From Epinephelus fuscoguttatus (lineage: Eukaryota > Chordata > Actinopteri > Perciformes > Serranidae), in NCBI RefSeq assembly GCF_011397635.1, contig NC_064753.1, forward strand, positions 28,730,322 through 28,794,321: a stretch of 64,000 nucleotides of DNA. Reading direction: 5' to 3'. Of the stretch, positions 54,376 through 64,000 are shown one piece after another; the stretch's first letter is position 1, and each line of letters opens with the position of its first letter. The notes below the pieces were generated by a model. That model was not told the DNA's origin, searched no databases, and saw nothing but the letters and a program-made list of their open reading frames with translations. Both the position numbers and the translations under genes were made by a program.

Positions 54376-55507
54376 TTAAAGGGAGAGTTCAGCTGAAAAT
54401 CGAAAAATACATATCTTTCCTCTTACCTGTAGAGTTGTTTTTCAGTCTAGATTGTTTTGGTGTGAGTTGCAGAGTGTTGGGGATATCTACTGTAGAGATG
54501 TCTGCCTTCATTTTAATATAGTGGAACTAGATGGCACTTGGCTTGTGCTAAAGAAAGTGCAAACAATGATTTAAAAACCCAACAGCAATGTCTCGTTCCA
54601 GACATCATGACCTGGTTATTCAAGATAATCCACAGACCTTGTTGTGAGCAGTTTCATTGGAACTATTTTCTTTCTGCCAAACTACATCTGCCAACTGTAT
54701 CACCATGCAGAAGGAAGCGTGCATCTACTGCTAGCTCACCTAGCACCACTAAGCTAGCTCAAATGACAGCTCAGCAAGCCTCTGGTCTATGAGTAAGTGG
54801 CCGCTTCCTTTTGTGCAGTGACACAGTTGGCGGGATGTAGTTTGGTAGAAAGAAAGTAGTTCTTACATGAAACTGCTGATAACAAGGTCTGTTGATTATC
54901 TTGAGTAACCGGGTCATGATTTCTGGATTGCTGTTGGGTTTTCCAAATGTATTTTTGGGCACTTTTGAGCACCTCAAGCCAAGTGCCATTTAGCTCTATT
55001 ATATTCGAGAGAAAGCAGACATCTCTATGGCCAATATAGGTTTCCAATCACTGAAGCCATAGCTTGACACTCTTGTCATCCACTTGGTCTTCATCCAATA
55101 TAAAAAAAATCCACCACACCATTTGGTAAAGTTTACTTCAACAGTTTACCTCAACACTCAAAGGTGACACAGAAACAGTTGCCCATTTCGAAACCCAAAA
55201 TTATCCAGAAAGGAAAGATTAAGAAAAAGGTAAAAGAGATAAGAGTGGCTCCACTCCACACTGCAATTAACTCTCAAATCCAAAAACTCTCTCCACTGGT
55301 GAGTGTAAAAAAGGGGGCAATTAAAGGTACAATACAACAATTACAGTACCCTAATCTTAACAGTCACAAGTGGAAAACTGCATTCAGGTTTCTAGAGCCG
55401 ATATCTCCAACAGTAACTCACACAAGAACAGTCTAGATTGATAAATAGCGCTGCAGGTAGGAGTAAAAATATGCATTTTTGATTTTGGGGTGAACTTTCC
55501 CTTTAAA
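54376..55507. mobile_element. 1.13-kb fold-back DNA element with an unidentified central segment
   Basis: The termini TTTAAAGGGAGAGTTCAGCT and GGGGTGAACTTTCCCTTTAA are inverted. Two long inner arms, about 54500-54740 and 54797-55045, are inverted copies of each other: AGATGGCACTTGGCTTG against CAAGCCAAGTGCCATTT, and CCTTGTTGTGAGCAGTTTCA against TGAAACTGCTGATAACAAGG. Then follows about 350 bp (55045-55400) that does not resemble the arms and includes a Lys-rich open frame from 55164. The shorter relative at 46624-47074 lacks the duplicated arm. No transposase was seen. Confidence 0.7.
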
Positions 55508-56120
55508 AGAAACTTATTCGGAAGACAGTATTTGGGCAGAAACACAACATTCCACCCTTTTATTTAGGTATGGAAAGATACAGTGACATAAATTGCTGAC
55601 TGTCTGCATGTAACTAAAAATGTACATTACCTAAGAGCTGGAATAAATGTAATTCATGTGGCCCTGCACTGGTGTGATGTAGCATGCTGTATCAAGCATT
55701 CTGTTTTTTGCTACTTATCTGTACCTTGTTTGCATATTTCCCTGGCCCATTTCTTGTGCTCCTGTCATGCTTAACCCCCCCCCTGTTGTCACCTCAGGTT
55801 TCCAATAGACACATCATTATGATATATTAAAGTTTTCATTAGAAATATATATATCTTATACATATCAGTATTACTGTACATAGCTTTGAGTGTTTTATGT
55901 CTTCACCTCAGATGCTCTCGTTCTCCCAGTCTGGTAATAGGACTGCAAAAATGTCGACTCAAGAGGTGCGTTTGTTTTAAGTTCACTACTTCACCAACGA
56001 GGGCGGAGTGTAGCTCGGCTTGTACGGGTTTTTAGCGTTATCTCGGAAACATTCAAGTAACCGATTTAATTGTTGTGTAAAGGCTTTTTCACATAAATAT
56101 ATGTTGTTTAAAATGACCCC
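55508..56120. other. scube2 to tmem9b intergenic remainder
   Basis: AT-rich sequence with a C9 run near 55775 and an ATATATAT patch at about 55845. No gene or recognised repeat was seen. It leads into the tmem9b promoter. Confidence 0.6.
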
Positions 56121-56356
56121 TCTGTTTGAGAAGGTTTACATTTCACCGCCCGCCGGGAACTCATGATTTACATAACCGAGCGCCATTTCGAGAACACCGG
56201 AAACAACAAGTCAGCTGCTAGGAGGCTGAGGTGTTTATCCCTAAATTAGCTCGATGGCTAAAGTCGTCACTTGTTAGGGTGTTATTTACACTGCCGGTGT
56301 TGTTTGTGGAAACAGTTTAACGACGGTCATCTGGAAATCTTTTACAGACTCCGAAG
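56121..56356 (+). promoter_or_regulatory. tmem9b: tmem9b promoter and 5'UTR
   Basis: A local rise in GC contains CACCGCCCGCC (GC-box-like, about 56145-56155), a YY1-like GCGCCATTT (about 56181-56189) and an ETS-like ACCGGAAAC (about 56196-56204). There is no TATA box. The 5'UTR leads to the ATG at 56357. The motifs are direct readings; activity is inferred. Confidence 0.45.
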
Positions 56357-63596
<7,240 letters not shown>

Positions 63597-64000
63597 CACT
63601 ATATGGACAAAAGAATTTGGCCAAACCTGTTAATTATTGAATTCAGGTGTTTCAGTCAGACCCGTTGTGTATAAAAGGTGTGTAAAATCAAACACCTAGC
63701 CATGCAGTCTCCATTTGCGAACATTTGTGATGCAAAATGGGTCGTTCTGAAGAGCTCAGCGCCTTCAAACATGGTACTGTGATATTATTAGAAAGTTGAA
63801 GCGTTTAGGAACAACAGCAACTCGGATGTTGCCACATAAAATCACATATCGGGGTCAACGACTGCTAAGGTACGTAAAAGTCGCCATTGCTCTGCTGATT
63901 CCATTGCTGAAGAGTTCTGAGCTTCCACTGGTATTAATGTTAGCACAAAAACTGTGCCGCGGGAGCTTCATGGTCGAGCAGCCTCACATCACCAAGCCCA
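63597..64000 (+). mobile_element. Tc1-like transposon, 5' part, cut by the window end
   Basis: The terminal repeat starts CACTATATGGACAAAAG next to a TA at 63595-63596. Then come AGGTGTTTCAGTCAGACCCG, CACCTAGCCATGCAGTCTCC and a transposase start at 63737 reading MGRSEELSAFKHGT. The frame meets TGA within 21 codons, and the text jumps to what corresponds to a later transposase part (AAGTTGAAGCGTTTAGGAAC), so an internal piece is missing. It is a dead copy; its right end is outside the window. Confidence 0.8.

Noticed and set aside
55164-55436. Lys-rich 90-codon frame inside the fold-back element as a gene
   Set aside because: It lies inside a miniature transposon, crosses into the inverted arm sequence and lacks a recognised domain. 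I kept the segment only as captured DNA of unknown origin.

Overview
The window is vertebrate, almost certainly teleost fish, genomic DNA. All supported genes are spliced, lie on the + strand and run head to tail: dennd5a (3' part), a sinhcaf/fam60a-like gene, scube2 (complete coding region), and tmem9b (5' part). DENND5A, SCUBE2 and TMEM9B are also neighbours in mammals (human 11p15.4). The dispersed repeats are typical of teleosts: Tc1-like and hAT-type elements, LINE 3' ends with GATG or AATAA tails, and many small inverted-repeat elements. No bacterial, CRISPR, viral or tRNA features were seen.

Layout. 1-20.4 kb: the last 18 constitutive coding exons of dennd5a, a Rab regulator, with a 3'UTR of about 1.3 kb. 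21.0-26.6 kb: a CArG/CCAAT promoter, a noncoding first exon and five coding exons of a 225-residue Sin3/HDAC-associated zinc-finger protein, with a 2 kb 3'UTR. 26.6-29.3 kb: intergenic DNA with one inverted-repeat element and the scube2 upstream region. 29.3-54.2 kb: scube2, with 23 coding exons encoding about 1021 residues (signal peptide, nine EGF repeats, spacer, three Cys-rich repeats, CUB). 54.3-56.1 kb: a fold-back element. 56.3 kb to the end: tmem9b exons 1-4; the last exon is outside the window. The window ends inside a Tc1-like transposon.

The genes do not form a pathway. Scube2 is a secreted factor that helps release lipid-modified Hedgehog. Dennd5a acts on Rab6/Rab39-linked trafficking. 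Tmem9b is an endolysosomal membrane protein. The Sinhcaf-like protein is a nuclear Sin3-complex subunit. The shared order reflects ancient synteny.

Exon boundaries were derived by hand from reading-frame continuity, splice consensus and remembered family sequence. The most interesting points are two in-frame candidate cassette exons in dennd5a, the sinhcaf-like paralogue between dennd5a and scube2, two GC-AG introns, two NAGNAG acceptors in scube2, and several fold-back or nested transposons. I found no evidence of a new multi-gene system.
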